From NCBI RefSeq assembly GCF_938039205.1, contig NZ_CALHVM010000047.1, forward strand, positions 1 through 64,000: a stretch of 64,000 nt of DNA, read 5' to 3'. This DNA comes from an uncultured Campylobacter sp. (lineage in GTDB: Bacteria > Campylobacterota > Campylobacteria > Campylobacterales > Campylobacteraceae). Position numbers and translations under genes: made by a program. The notes under the pieces are model-generated. The model searched no databases. It saw nothing but the letters and a program-made list of their open reading frames with translations, and had not been told where the DNA came from. Position 1 is the stretch's first letter. Each line of letters starts with the position of its first letter. Below are positions 8,445 through 17,533 of this stretch, piece by piece.

Positions 8445-8900
8445 TTAAACGTATTTTTTCATCGCCGCACGCGCTTCTTTGTCGGCTTCTTTGCGTTTTA
8501 TCGTCTCGCGCTTATCGTGCAAATTTTTACCTTTTGCCAGCGCGACCCGTGCCTTTACGATGTTTTTATCGTTTAGATAGAGCGCTAAAACGACTAGCGT
8601 GAGGCCATCTTGCGTGACTTGACCGAAAATTTTATCTATCTGCTTGCGGTGCATCAGTAGCTTTCTAGGAGCTCTTTCATCCGGGCGAAACGCCGAGTGC
8701 GTCGTGTTTAGGTGGCTGATGTGCGCGTTTAGCAAAAACAGCTCGCCCTTTATCACGCGCGCGAAGCTATCTTTTAGGTTTGCGCGGCCCGCCCGCAGAG
8801 CCTTTACCTCGCTGCCCTTTAACACGATACCCGCCTCAAAGGTTTCGATGATGCTAAAGTCAAACAGCGCCTTTTTATTTTTGGCTAAATCCTTACCCAT
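8445..8900 (-). CDS. smpB: SsrA-binding protein SmpB
   Basis: SmpB carries tmRNA to stalled ribosomes in trans-translation. Typical segments are FEAGIVLKGSEVKALRAGRANLKDSFA and LLMHRKQIDKI, and the basic C-terminal tail (HDKRETIKRKEADKE) that enters the decoding centre. At 151 residues the length is normal. It lies 10 bp upstream of the tautomerase gene and 11 bp downstream of ispE. The tmRNA gene itself was not seen in this window. Confidence 0.96.
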   Translation of the reverse strand: MGKDLAKNKKALFDFSIIETFEAGIVLKGSEVKALRAGRANLKDSFARVIKGELFLLNAHISHLNTTHSAFRPDERAPRKLLMHRKQIDKIFGQVTQDGLTLVVLALYLNDKNIVKARVALAKGKNLHDKRETIKRKEADKEARAAMKKYV

Positions 8901-8911
8901 TTTTTACCTTT

Positions 8912-9655
8912 TTATTTTAAGAAAAACACGCTTGCGCCGCTGCCGCTTAGGAAAAAACCTTTAAATTTATCCATCTGCGGATAAATTTTAAAACACGGCG
9001 CAAAAAGATCGTTTAGCTTGCGATTTTCGTATCGCTCCAGCAGCTGCGCCGTCGTCATCTCGCGCATTTTTGCCGCTAGATTTACGTCGATACTATCCAT
9101 AAAATTTGCCCTAAATTCGCCGTAAACCGCAGGCGTCGAGCAAAAGACGCTCGGCGTTAAAATTTTAATCTCCGGCACTTCGTCGTCAAAATCGCTTATT
9201 GTCTCGCCGATACCGCTAACGTTTGCCGCATTGAAATCGCTAGCGAAAAACGCCACGTCCGCGCCGATATTTGCGCCTATTTTCATCAAATTTTCGCGCG
9301 TTAGTTTTAAATTTAACTCCTCGTTCGCCATCTTTAAAAACGTAGCCGCGTTTGAGCTGCCTCCGCCTAGACCCGCGCCTAAAGGGATTTGCTTTTTTAT
9401 CACGATTTTATGCGAGGCGAAAAACTCGTCCAGCTCATCTTTAAAGCCCGCTTTTTCCAGCTCAAATTTGGCCTTTAAAACGATATTATTTTCGATATTT
9501 TCGTTATCGCACTCAAGCGCAAAACCGCTGGATTTTTCAAAGAAAATTTCGTCGTAAATCTCGCACCGCAAAACAAAGCGAGAGACGATCTCGTGGTAGT
9601 TGCCGCGAGTACCGACGATCTTTAAAAAGGAGTTGATTTTCGCGTAGCTTTTCAT
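8912..9655 (-). CDS. ispE: 4-diphosphocytidyl-2-C-methyl-D-erythritol kinase
   Basis: IspE phosphorylates CDP-methylerythritol in the MEP isoprenoid pathway. The GHMP-kinase ATP loop IPLGAGLGGGSSNAATFLK is clear at about residues 90-108. The N-terminus KSYAKINSFLKIVGTRGNYH is typical. At 247 residues it is a little shorter than the E. coli enzyme (283), usual for epsilonproteobacteria. It overlaps csrA by 1 nt. The start of ispG, from the same pathway, lies at the other end of this window. Confidence 0.94.
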   Translation of the reverse strand: MKSYAKINSFLKIVGTRGNYHEIVSRFVLRCEIYDEIFFEKSSGFALECDNENIENNIVLKAKFELEKAGFKDELDEFFASHKIVIKKQIPLGAGLGGGSSNAATFLKMANEELNLKLTRENLMKIGANIGADVAFFASDFNAANVSGIGETISDFDDEVPEIKILTPSVFCSTPAVYGEFRANFMDSIDVNLAAKMREMTTAQLLERYENRKLNDLFAPCFKIYPQMDKFKGFFLSGSGASVFFLK

Positions 9656-9885
9656 TATTTTACGATTTTATCGCTGAGTTCTTTTAGGCTCGCTTCGCCC
9701 GCGCCGTTTAGGGCCTGTTTGTTTTCCGCCGCTACGTCTTCTACTAGCTCCGAGCGCAGGATCATCATATTTTTAGGCGCGTCGATGCCGATTTTTACGC
9801 CGCCTTTTGAGATGCCTACGACCGTGATTTTGATATCGTTTCCCAGCATTATGCTTTCGTCTTCTTTTCTTGCGAGTATTAGCAT
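9655..9885 (-). CDS. csrA: carbon storage regulator CsrA
   Basis: CsrA is a dimeric RNA-binding post-transcriptional regulator; in Campylobacter it controls flagellin synthesis and is antagonised by FliW. The start MLILARKEDESIMLGNDIKI and the core VGIDAPKNMMILRSEL-type strand are family signatures, with the RNA-binding arginine in the last strand. At 76 residues the length is normal. It overlaps truB by 7 nt and ispE by 1 nt, indicating translational coupling. No fliW was seen here. Confidence 0.95.
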   Translation of the reverse strand: MLILARKEDESIMLGNDIKITVVGISKGGVKIGIDAPKNMMILRSELVEDVAAENKQALNGAGEASLKELSDKIVK

Positions 9886-10700
9886 TTTTCGACCTTATTT
9901 AGTTTATATGTTACGGTTTCGTCTTTGATTTCAATGATACTAAAAAATTCATCAAAGTTTATTAAATATAGTCCCTCGGCGCCAAATTTTAGCTTTTCTA
10001 CGCTCAGTTTTTTGCCCAGTATTACGTCTGCTGGGTCGCCAAGATATTCGTTTCGCGGTAGCAAGATATAATCAAGCGGATCTAAAAACCTCTCGTTTTC
10101 GTAAACAAATTTACCCTCGCTCACGCGTTTTAGCGCGCTTAGAGTTGCTTTTACGCCAAGCTTTTCGGCTAAAATTTGAGCGTACGAGCGCACGTACGAG
10201 CCCTCGCTAACGCTAATGCGAAAGCTCAAAAAAGGATGCATATACGCAGTCAAATTTACGTCAAAAACGTTCATCGTTTGGCTTTTTAGCTCAAACTCCT
10301 CGCCCGCTCTTGCTAGCTCATAGGCGCGCTTGCCGTCCACGTGCTTGGCGCTAAATTTAGGCGGCACATAGGCGATCTCGCCTTTTAGCTCGCCTAGCGC
10401 CGCCTTTATGTCCGCTAAATTTAACGGCGGGCAAAGCTTTATTTCTTCGATATTTTCGTTATCTAGGCTAGTGCTCGTCGCACCCAGCCACATGGTCGCT
10501 TCATAGATTTTGGGCGTTTTGTCTATGTAGTTAAAAAGCCGAGTGTGATTTCCTAGAGCCACGATGAGACAGCCGCTAGCAAAAGGATCAAGCGTGCCGG
10601 AAAAGCCCGCTTTTTTGACGCCGTATTTGCGCTTTAGCCTGCTTAAAAAATGATTTGAGCTGATGCCTACGGGCTTATTTGCGACAAAAAGCGCGTTCAT
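9879..10700 (-). CDS. truB: tRNA pseudouridine(55) synthase TruB
   Basis: TruB makes pseudouridine 55 in the T loop of tRNA. The N-terminal NKPVGISSNHFLSRLKR and the catalytic block GFSGTLDPFASGCLIVALG, with the catalytic Asp near residue 38, are present. EGSYVRSYAQILAEKLG is another conserved motif. At 273 residues it lacks a long C-terminal PUA extension, as in related bacteria. It is the first gene of a truB-csrA-ispE-smpB run. Confidence 0.95.
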   Translation of the reverse strand: MNALFVANKPVGISSNHFLSRLKRKYGVKKAGFSGTLDPFASGCLIVALGNHTRLFNYIDKTPKIYEATMWLGATSTSLDNENIEEIKLCPPLNLADIKAALGELKGEIAYVPPKFSAKHVDGKRAYELARAGEEFELKSQTMNVFDVNLTAYMHPFLSFRISVSEGSYVRSYAQILAEKLGVKATLSALKRVSEGKFVYENERFLDPLDYILLPRNEYLGDPADVILGKKLSVEKLKFGAEGLYLINFDEFFSIIEIKDETVTYKLNKVEKC

Positions 10701-10835
10701 TTAAATTTGCCTTTTGGAGGCTGCGTCAAATTTGCGTTGTTTTTTAAATTTGAGCCTCGAGCGTCAAATTTGAGCGCATAAATTTGATCAAATTTAACGC
10801 CGCATTTGGCACGACTAGCCTCAAATTTGTCCATT

Positions 10836-12920
10836 TCACACCGCTTTTTCGACGAAGCTAGACATTATCTCGCGGCTGATTCCACCGAAATTTATCGTTA
10901 GTTTTAGCTCTTTTTTGATCTTCGTTACCGCCGTTACGCGCCCGATGCCAAAAATTTTATGCTTGACGAGGTCGCCTTTTTTGTATTCGCCTGCGGTCTG
11001 CGTTTGCGTCTGGATGATGAGGCTACCGCTGCAAACGCCTGCTTCGCTTAAAAATCTGCTCTTTTCCAGCCTCGTTCGCTGGCCTTTGTAAAAGCGCGAA
11101 TTTACAAAGCTTAGCGTCAGGGTTTTTTTTGCGCGTGTGATGGCGACGTAGGCTAGTCGTCGCTCCTCCTCGATGTCGCTACCGTCGCCAAGAAGCGGGA
11201 AAAATCCCTCCTCAAGCCCGATCACGAAAAGGTGCTCGAACTCAAGCCCCTTGCTAGCGTGGATACTCATGATCGAGATCGCCTCGCCGCCGATATTATC
11301 CTGCTCGCTTTGTAGCGCGATCTCGTTTAAAAACTCCTCGATAGAAAAGCTTGGATTTTGCTTGATTTGATCTTTGATCGTAGCGTAAAACTCGTCGATG
11401 TTTGCCACGCGCTCGGCGCCGTCGGGCAAGCTCTCGTAGTATTTTTTGATGCCGAATTTCGCTTCTAGTTTATCCACTAGCTCGTACGGCGAGTCGCACT
11501 CTTTTAGCTCTCTTAAATTTGACGCAAATTCGCCGAGGCTCGAGACGATTTTTTTGCTTAGATCTTTGTCGTTTTCGTCCAGGCTAGATATCGCTTCAAA
11601 TAGCGAAAGCTTATGCTCGAAGGCGATTTTTTCGATCTTTGCGAGGCTTACTTTACCTAGGCCGCGCTTTGGGCGGTTGATGACGCGCTTTAGCGAGAAG
11701 TCGTCGTTTTCGTTTGCGACTAGCCTTAGGTAGCTGATGACGTCTTTGACCTCGGCGCGCTCGTAGAATTTAACTCCGCCGACCATCTTATACGGGATTT
11801 TTTCCTTGGTTAGGCCTTCTTCGAGCGAGCGGGAAAGGGCGTTTATGCGGTACAAGATCGCGATATCGCTAGCCTGCGCGCCGCTATCAAGCAGCTTTTT
11901 GATACGTTTGGCTACCTTTAGGCTCTCCATCGTTTCGTCGTCTGATTCCATTAGCGCCACGTCCTCGCCGCCTCCTTTGGTGCTTTTTAGTTCTTTGCCG
12001 AGGCGGTTTCTATTGTGATCGATGAGCTCGTTTGCCGCGCGTAAAATTTGACTCGTCGAGCGGTAGTTTTGCTCTAGTCTTATGACTTTGGCGTCTTTAA
12101 ACTGATCTTTAAAATTTAATATATTTTCGATTCTTGCGCCGCGCCAGCCGTAGATACTCTGGTCGTCGTCGCCCACGACCGCGATATTTTCGTGCGTTAG
12201 ACAGAGCTTGCGCAGGAGCTTGTACTGCAAGTCGTTGGTGTCTTGATACTCGTCCACCATCACGTAGGAGTATCGCTGCGAGATTTCGCGAGCTAGTGCT
12301 TCGTCCTCGTCTAAAATTTTATAGCTAAGGCAGAGCAGATCGTCAAAATCCACGAGATTATTGGCTGCCAGATACTCCTCGTAGAGTTTGTAGATATTTG
12401 CCAGCTTTGCGTGGTAGCCGTCTTTGAAATTGTGTCCGTTTGCAAACATGCCACCATGATTTAACACCTCTTCTACGCTTAGAAGCGAGTTTTTAAAATT
12501 TGAGATCTCGCTAGCTAGCACCGAGGTCGGGATGTTGCCCTCAAAGCCTTTTAAAATGCGTTTTTTATCGTCGGTATCGATGATGACGAAGTTGTTTTTG
12601 CGCTTTAGTCGGTCGATATAAAATTTCAAAAACAAAAGCCCGAATTTGTGAAAAGTGCAAAGCAGCGGAGTGAAATTTTTACCTGCGTCGCCCAGCATTT
12701 TTAGCGCGCGGGTTCGCATTTCGCTTGCGGCTTTGTTGGTGAAGGTTAGCGTTAGGGTATTTGACGGCGGGATGCCTAGCTCGCTTATGAGATAAGCTAG
12801 GCGAGTGGTGATGGTTTTGGTTTTTCCGCTACCGGCCCCGGCTAAAATCAGCATCGCTCCGTCGGTGTGCGAGGCTGCCTCGCGCTGGCTTTCGTTCAGT
12901 TCGTCTAGTAAATCGGGCAT
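10836..12920 (-). CDS. UvrD/Rep/PcrA-family ATP-dependent DNA helicase
   Basis: This is a superfamily 1A 3'-5' helicase used in repair and replication restart. The motifs in order are Q-motif and Walker A (ILAGAGSGKTKTI, residues 25-37), Walker B VDEYQDTND, motif III GDDDQSIYGWRGA, motif IV LEQNYRST, and motifs V/VI SIHASKGLEFEHLF and YVAITRAKK. At 694 residues the length fits. In C. jejuni the gene beside truB is annotated as rep or uvrD; sequence alone does not separate them. The C-terminus keeps a PcrA-like interaction segment (KHKIFGIGRVTAV). A LysR gene is divergent upstream. Confidence 0.93.
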   Translation of the reverse strand: MPDLLDELNESQREAASHTDGAMLILAGAGSGKTKTITTRLAYLISELGIPPSNTLTLTFTNKAASEMRTRALKMLGDAGKNFTPLLCTFHKFGLLFLKFYIDRLKRKNNFVIIDTDDKKRILKGFEGNIPTSVLASEISNFKNSLLSVEEVLNHGGMFANGHNFKDGYHAKLANIYKLYEEYLAANNLVDFDDLLCLSYKILDEDEALAREISQRYSYVMVDEYQDTNDLQYKLLRKLCLTHENIAVVGDDDQSIYGWRGARIENILNFKDQFKDAKVIRLEQNYRSTSQILRAANELIDHNRNRLGKELKSTKGGGEDVALMESDDETMESLKVAKRIKKLLDSGAQASDIAILYRINALSRSLEEGLTKEKIPYKMVGGVKFYERAEVKDVISYLRLVANENDDFSLKRVINRPKRGLGKVSLAKIEKIAFEHKLSLFEAISSLDENDKDLSKKIVSSLGEFASNLRELKECDSPYELVDKLEAKFGIKKYYESLPDGAERVANIDEFYATIKDQIKQNPSFSIEEFLNEIALQSEQDNIGGEAISIMSIHASKGLEFEHLFVIGLEEGFFPLLGDGSDIEEERRLAYVAITRAKKTLTLSFVNSRFYKGQRTRLEKSRFLSEAGVCSGSLIIQTQTQTAGEYKKGDLVKHKIFGIGRVTAVTKIKKELKLTINFGGISREIMSSFVEKAV

Positions 12921-13084
12921 TAAAATTCCTGCTTTATTTATTAAAATGATTAAATTCTAACAAAATAAGCTTAAAAATCGCCGCTGATTTAAATTTGGGT
13001 CTGATTAAGAGCGTTTTCAGATATAAATCAATACAATATTAAAAATATGATTTTATAAGCTGATATAATAATAAGGAGTCCGAC

Positions 13085-13957
13085 ATGATCAATGATTTTA
13101 GTAAATTTTATACCTTTATGGAGATAGTGAAAGAAAGAAGCTTCTCAAAAGCCTCAAGGGCTCTAGGTATCTCGCAGCCCGCAGTTACTTTGCAGATGAA
13201 AAAGCTCGAGGAGATGCTGCAAACAACGCTAATAATGCGTAAGAAAAACGGTATCGTCCTAACTCACGAGGGCGAGAAATTTTATAAACTCTGTACTCAG
13301 TTTGAAAGCGCTATGTTTCGCTTTAAAGACGAGCTAGCGCGCATAAAAACGGACAAGGTACCGCTAGTCATCGCAACCACCCAGCTCATCGCCGAGGCGG
13401 TCATCTCGATACTGCTGGATAAAATCTCGCAAAGCGTAGGCAGCGAGCTAGATATCAGGATAAAGGAGCAAAACGAGCTCATAAACTACCTAAAAGACCG
13501 CCGCAGCAACATCGCCATCATCCTGGAGCAGTCGCTTGATAGCAGCTTGCTCGTTAAAAAGCTATTTGACTACGAGCTGATTTTGGTTTCAAATAAAAAA
13601 ATCGCCGAGAGCGTGAAGCCTGAGGAACTTATCAAGTTTAAATTTATCAAAGATAGGACGCGAACTTATCTGGATGATATCTTGCATAAGCACGGCGTGG
13701 ACGCGCATGCGCTTGACGTGGCGTATTCGCTAGATGGTTCAATAATGGTCTGCCGCGCGTTGGCGTCAAACCATGCCGATACGTACGTGGCGTTTTTGCC
13801 GAGATTTTTGATCGAAAACGAGCTAAAAAACGGCAGGTTGTTTGAGATAAATATCGCTAAATTTAAGCTCACTCGCTCGGTCTATGCCGCCGCACTAAAA
13901 GAAAACGAGGAAGCGCTGCATAAATTTTTAAAGATTAAGACTAGTTTTAATTTTTAA
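13085..13957 (+). CDS. LysR-family transcriptional regulator
   Basis: The N-terminal winged helix-turn-helix occupies about residues 5-65, with the recognition region SFSKASRALGISQPAVTLQM. It is followed by a periplasmic-binding-protein-like effector domain to residue 290. The ATG has a strong AAGGAG site 6 nt upstream, and an extended -10 TGATATAAT lies at 13061-13069. It is divergent from the helicase and convergent with the TonB receptor. LysR regulators often act on a divergent neighbour, but the helicase is an unlikely target; the effector and regulon are unknown. Confidence 0.88.
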   Translation: MINDFSKFYTFMEIVKERSFSKASRALGISQPAVTLQMKKLEEMLQTTLIMRKKNGIVLTHEGEKFYKLCTQFESAMFRFKDELARIKTDKVPLVIATTQLIAEAVISILLDKISQSVGSELDIRIKEQNELINYLKDRRSNIAIILEQSLDSSLLVKKLFDYELILVSNKKIAESVKPEELIKFKFIKDRTRTYLDDILHKHGVDAHALDVAYSLDGSIMVCRALASNHADTYVAFLPRFLIENELKNGRLFEINIAKFKLTRSVYAAALKENEEALHKFLKIKTSFNF

Positions 13958-13969
13958 TCTGCTTTAGCG

Positions 13970-14012
13970 TACGCGCCAAATTTTGATTAAATTTAGCCTT
14001 TTTCGGCGCGTA
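13970..14012. terminator. inverted repeat after LysR gene
   Basis: TACGCGCC at 13970-13977 pairs perfectly with GGCGCGTA at 14005-14012 across an AT-rich loop of 27 nt. It sits just after the LysR stop codon. There is no strong T-run, so its role as a terminator is tentative. Confidence 0.35.
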
Positions 14013-14168
14013 AATTTAAATACTCTTGCGAAAATTTGGCGCAAAATATCCTTGCCGAACCTGGAGATGATGTTGTTTTGGCGATTTTATAACTTCCAAA
14101 TTTACGGTCAAATTTGACGGTAAATTTAATATCTTTAAAAATGGAAAGTATATAAGAATAAAAGCAAG

Positions 14169-14188
14169 AGACGGGCAAGAGCCCGTCT
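14169..14188 (-). terminator. hairpin terminator of the TonB-dependent receptor gene
   Basis: AGACGGGC and GCCCGTCT form an 8-bp perfect stem with a 4-nt loop. On the minus strand it comes 14 nt after the receptor stop codon and is followed by CTTGCTTTTATTC. This is the expected place for the receptor's intrinsic terminator. Confidence 0.65.
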
Positions 14189-14202
14189 GAATAAAATGCG
14201 GT

Positions 14203-17163
14203 TTAGAACGTAAATTCCCAGTTTAGTCTGAAATTTCTGCCCGCAGAGTAGAAGCGATTTATACCTAAACCAGTGGTTCTATCGATCATGTTCATGGTGC
14301 CAAACGGCCTGATGGAGCGTGCAGCGTCCCAAGTGATGTATTTTTCGTTGGTTAGGTTGTAAACGCCCAGTCTAAACGTCAAATTTTTAATCGGGCGCAC
14401 GTAAGTTACGACATCTACTAGGGTGTAGGCATTGCTTCGCCATTTAGAGTGGCTGTTTGTATTATACGGATTGCCATACGGGTCGGTGTCTAGGCGCCAG
14501 AACATATTATAGGTGTCTTTTGCTTTTTTAGATGCGACGTTAGTTACATAGATATCGGCGCCGAATTTATCCGCCGGGCTTGCGTAGCCTAGACCATAGA
14601 TCGCAGTGGTCGGCTGTATAGCGTTCATCGGTACTTTGCCGTCGTTATCGGTTTGTACCCTGCCTTTTTGCATCGTTAGCTTGTAGCTAGCGTGAAAGCC
14701 CTTTAGCGAGTCTGAAATTTGACCGAAATGTAACATAGAGTTTATCTCAAAGCCGCGTACGGTAGCTTTGCTACGGTTTACGTTGCCGTATAGCGCAAAA
14801 GGTATGGTGTTGCCGCCGCCTCCCGTGGCATAGCTTTTAGTACCTAGCGAGATTAGATCGATAAAGTTATCGTATTTGGTCTCAAAAAAGCTAGTTGTTA
14901 TAAAGCTCTTGTCCTCGTGTAGCGTCAATGCAAGCTCTTTTGTCTTAGCTATTTCTGGTTTTAGATCCGGATTTGGCTGGATGGTAAAATCAGGATGCTT
15001 AAACGCCAAATATAGCTCGTCCGAAGTCGGCGCTCTAAAGCCTTTGGAGTATTTTAGCTGTATCCTAAAGTAATCCAGCGGATCGATATCGGCTCCGATG
15101 GCATAAGAGCTATTCGTAAATTTTTTATCCCTAGCGATGTATTTTATGTTTGCCAGCGCGTTATTAGGCGCTTCTTGCTTCCATGCGTCGTGGGCTATTT
15201 TCCACTCGTCTCTATCTGCATAGTCCCACCATTTTGGCTCTGGGCTAGGATTATACGGTACGAAAAGACCTAGCACCATATCGTCCGGGATTTTAGGCGT
15301 AGAGCCCGGGACGTAGTTTGGTTTATATTTTATCTTGTCGTAGCGATAGCCTAAATTTATCCCCAACCAGTCGTTTACTCGCATATCGTCGTTGAGGTAT
15401 AGTGCGCCTTCTTTTGTTTTAACCGGGATGAGAAAAGACGTGAGAGGCTCGGTTCTAGGGCAAAGCGCGTAAAGTAGCGTTAGCGGCGCGTTTTCGCACG
15501 TATACGGCGTACCGGTAAAATCCGTACCTAGAGTCTTAGGCGCCCACCACTGATTGTTTGTAGTGTCGTAGCCTTGCTTGTTTGTCATGGATTTTTCGGT
15601 TTTAGCAAAGCTTAGTCCGTATGCGATATCGTGCTCTACGTCGCCCGTTTTGGCGTATTTATTAAAGTCTAGATTAAATTGCTTAGTATTGGTATCTAGA
15701 TCGCGCTCTTTCCAGTCGCGGCTTATGTAGCCTTTGCCGTACGGAGTGATTAGATATCCGCTCTGCGAGCTTTGTTTAAAGGTCTTGCCCGTGCTCGCGT
15801 CGGTGTAGCTTTTATCTAGCGGGACGGTTGATTTTATGTATTGCTCGGTGGCATAGTCGTATTTTAGCACGTCGATATTTGGCTGAGAGCAGTCAAATAC
15901 CGAGCAGTCAAGCCAAGTGTTGCTTACGTTTTGATTGATGCTAAATTTATTCTGATCATGGACGGCTCCTTGGCTATCTACGAGTCTGTTTACCCACGTT
16001 AGTCCGCCGTACTGCGGATCTACTTCTTGGGTTCTTTGCAAGGTTACTTCGCCGCCGTACTTATCGACAACCTTGTTATTTTTAACCTGAAGTCCGATAG
16101 GATTTGAAATTTCAGCGCAGTTTTCTCCTGCTTGGCAGTGTTCCTCGGTTCTGGCGCGGGATTTGATTTTTTGGTTGGAGTATGTAAATTTCATCGTATC
16201 CCACAACGGAGTTTCGCTAAAATTTTCATAGGCAAAAGCGCGATTTTTCCTATCCATCATATCGTCGTTGTATCTTAGACCGGTATCTATGATCTCGTCC
16301 CTGTTGCTAGAAAGCGTAAGTGTGTATGATAGGTCTTTGCCTTGAGATCGGTTTTTGTAGGTATCTGACATAAAGGTAAATCTATGCTCCTCGTGAGGCT
16401 GGAAACCTAGCTTAATGAGGCTGCTCGTTTTTTTGATGTAGTACGGGTCGGCCTTTTCTCTGGTTCTACCCAGTACGCTGTCGTCATAGTCTTTGTAGCC
16501 GTAGTTTTCCGTCTCGTGATGTCTGCGCTTGGTTTGTACGGCTAGGATGTCAAACCACTTAAACCTACCGGCTAGGGTGTGCGAGTGCATGGTTTGATTA
16601 TCGGCGGTGTTGTAGCCGCCCTTGTAGCCGTAAAAATAGTCCTTATCTAGCAAAAGATCCCTTGCGTCTTTTGTTTCAAACATTACGGAGCCACCAAGAG
16701 AGCCTGAGCCCGTGCGAACTGAGTCTGCGCCTTTTGAAATAGTTGCTTGTTTTAGCGTTTCAAATTCCACGCCGTTGCGGGTGTTGTTAAAGTTTCCGTA
16801 TCCTTCAAATAGCTCCTTAAAGCCTTGCGAGCTTAGCGTCTGAGCCTGATGGAGGCCGTCAACGGTGATAGCCACGCGGTTTTCCTCCACACCTCTTATC
16901 GCGTAGCCGCTCTGACCGAAACGCCCAGCCTCCACGGTTGTTACGCCCGTTTCGTATCGCACTAGGTCTTTGTTATCAGAAACCTGCGTTTTGGTTAGTT
17001 CTTTGGCGCTTTTTACGCTTTGGCCGACTTTTTTTTGCATCGGATCATTCTCAGCGCCTGCTTCGCCGCTAACCGTTACTTCTTTTAGCTCGACTTCGGC
17101 CTCTTTTGCATTTAAATTTGACAAAAGAAGCAAAGCGGCAAGAGAAAATTTAAGATGATTCAT
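14203..17163 (-). CDS. TonB-dependent receptor, haemoglobin/transferrin/lactoferrin type
   Basis: This 986-residue outer-membrane protein starts with a signal peptide that ends near LNAKEAEV. A TonB-box-like segment ELKEVTVSG follows. The plug domain has NKDLVRYETGVTTVEAGRFG, YAIRGVEENRVAITVDGLHQ and ISKGADSVRTGSGSLGGSV, the pattern of the haemoglobin/transferrin/lactoferrin receptor group (HmbR, HpuB, TbpA). The barrel ends in FRLNWEFTF with the C-terminal Phe required for assembly. It probably takes iron or haem from a host protein. Unlike typical haem loci, no ABC importer or haem oxygenase is adjacent. A Fur-like box lies upstream. The exact ligand is not certain. Confidence 0.9.
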   Translation of the reverse strand: MNHLKFSLAALLLLSNLNAKEAEVELKEVTVSGEAGAENDPMQKKVGQSVKSAKELTKTQVSDNKDLVRYETGVTTVEAGRFGQSGYAIRGVEENRVAITVDGLHQAQTLSSQGFKELFEGYGNFNNTRNGVEFETLKQATISKGADSVRTGSGSLGGSVMFETKDARDLLLDKDYFYGYKGGYNTADNQTMHSHTLAGRFKWFDILAVQTKRRHHETENYGYKDYDDSVLGRTREKADPYYIKKTSSLIKLGFQPHEEHRFTFMSDTYKNRSQGKDLSYTLTLSSNRDEIIDTGLRYNDDMMDRKNRAFAYENFSETPLWDTMKFTYSNQKIKSRARTEEHCQAGENCAEISNPIGLQVKNNKVVDKYGGEVTLQRTQEVDPQYGGLTWVNRLVDSQGAVHDQNKFSINQNVSNTWLDCSVFDCSQPNIDVLKYDYATEQYIKSTVPLDKSYTDASTGKTFKQSSQSGYLITPYGKGYISRDWKERDLDTNTKQFNLDFNKYAKTGDVEHDIAYGLSFAKTEKSMTNKQGYDTTNNQWWAPKTLGTDFTGTPYTCENAPLTLLYALCPRTEPLTSFLIPVKTKEGALYLNDDMRVNDWLGINLGYRYDKIKYKPNYVPGSTPKIPDDMVLGLFVPYNPSPEPKWWDYADRDEWKIAHDAWKQEAPNNALANIKYIARDKKFTNSSYAIGADIDPLDYFRIQLKYSKGFRAPTSDELYLAFKHPDFTIQPNPDLKPEIAKTKELALTLHEDKSFITTSFFETKYDNFIDLISLGTKSYATGGGGNTIPFALYGNVNRSKATVRGFEINSMLHFGQISDSLKGFHASYKLTMQKGRVQTDNDGKVPMNAIQPTTAIYGLGYASPADKFGADIYVTNVASKKAKDTYNMFWRLDTDPYGNPYNTNSHSKWRSNAYTLVDVVTYVRPIKNLTFRLGVYNLTNEKYITWDAARSIRPFGTMNMIDRTTGLGINRFYSAGRNFRLNWEFTF

Positions 17164-17529
17164 TTCTGTCCTTATTAACGATAGTTTTGATATTCATTTG
17201 CTCTTAAATGCGAAATGATAATAAATATTTGTTTATAGTTTGATTAAAAGATTGGAATTTAATTTAAAAATTATAAATCAATTTTTTATATTAAGAAATA
17301 AAAGGGTTGCTGTTGGTAAAACCGGTGCAAGTAGGATAATATTTTGCTTAAGCAAATTTAGTAAATTTAAGATAAAGCCTGTATCTGACAAAAATCAAAC
17401 GTAAAGCGCAATAAGCGCTATAAAGCCGTCTGCTCCTGCAAAACCAATATCGCACGGCTCAAATCAAGGAAATGCGCATAAAATAAATCTATAAAAATAG
17501 CGTGAGCAAAACGGTGGATAAAAGTTTGC
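17164..17529. other. 366-bp intergenic region between receptor and SspB-like gene
   Basis: This AT-rich region holds the receptor's promoter side with the Fur-like box and, at its far end, the terminator hairpin of the 17530 gene. I see no further open frame with a ribosome site, no tRNA and no recognisable gene remnant. Confidence 0.5.
17216..17230 (-). promoter_or_regulatory. Fur-box-like site upstream of the receptor
   Basis: TGATAATAAATATTT matches the 7-1-7 Fur consensus TGATAATNATTATCA at 11 of 14 positions by eye. It lies 53 bp before the receptor start, where an iron repressor would act. AT-rich context makes chance matches more likely. Confidence 0.45.
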
Positions 17530-17533
17530 TCAC
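17502..17533 (-). terminator. hairpin after the 17530 gene
   Basis: GTGAGCAAA (17502-17510) and TTTGCTCAC (17525-17533) form a 9-bp perfect stem. On the minus strand the hairpin begins at the stop codon of the 145-residue gene and is followed by GCTATTTTTA, consistent with an intrinsic terminator. Confidence 0.6.

Noticed and set aside
13993..14178. 61-residue minus-strand frame between the LysR and receptor genes
   Set aside because: It covers the receptor terminator hairpin and has no ribosome site.
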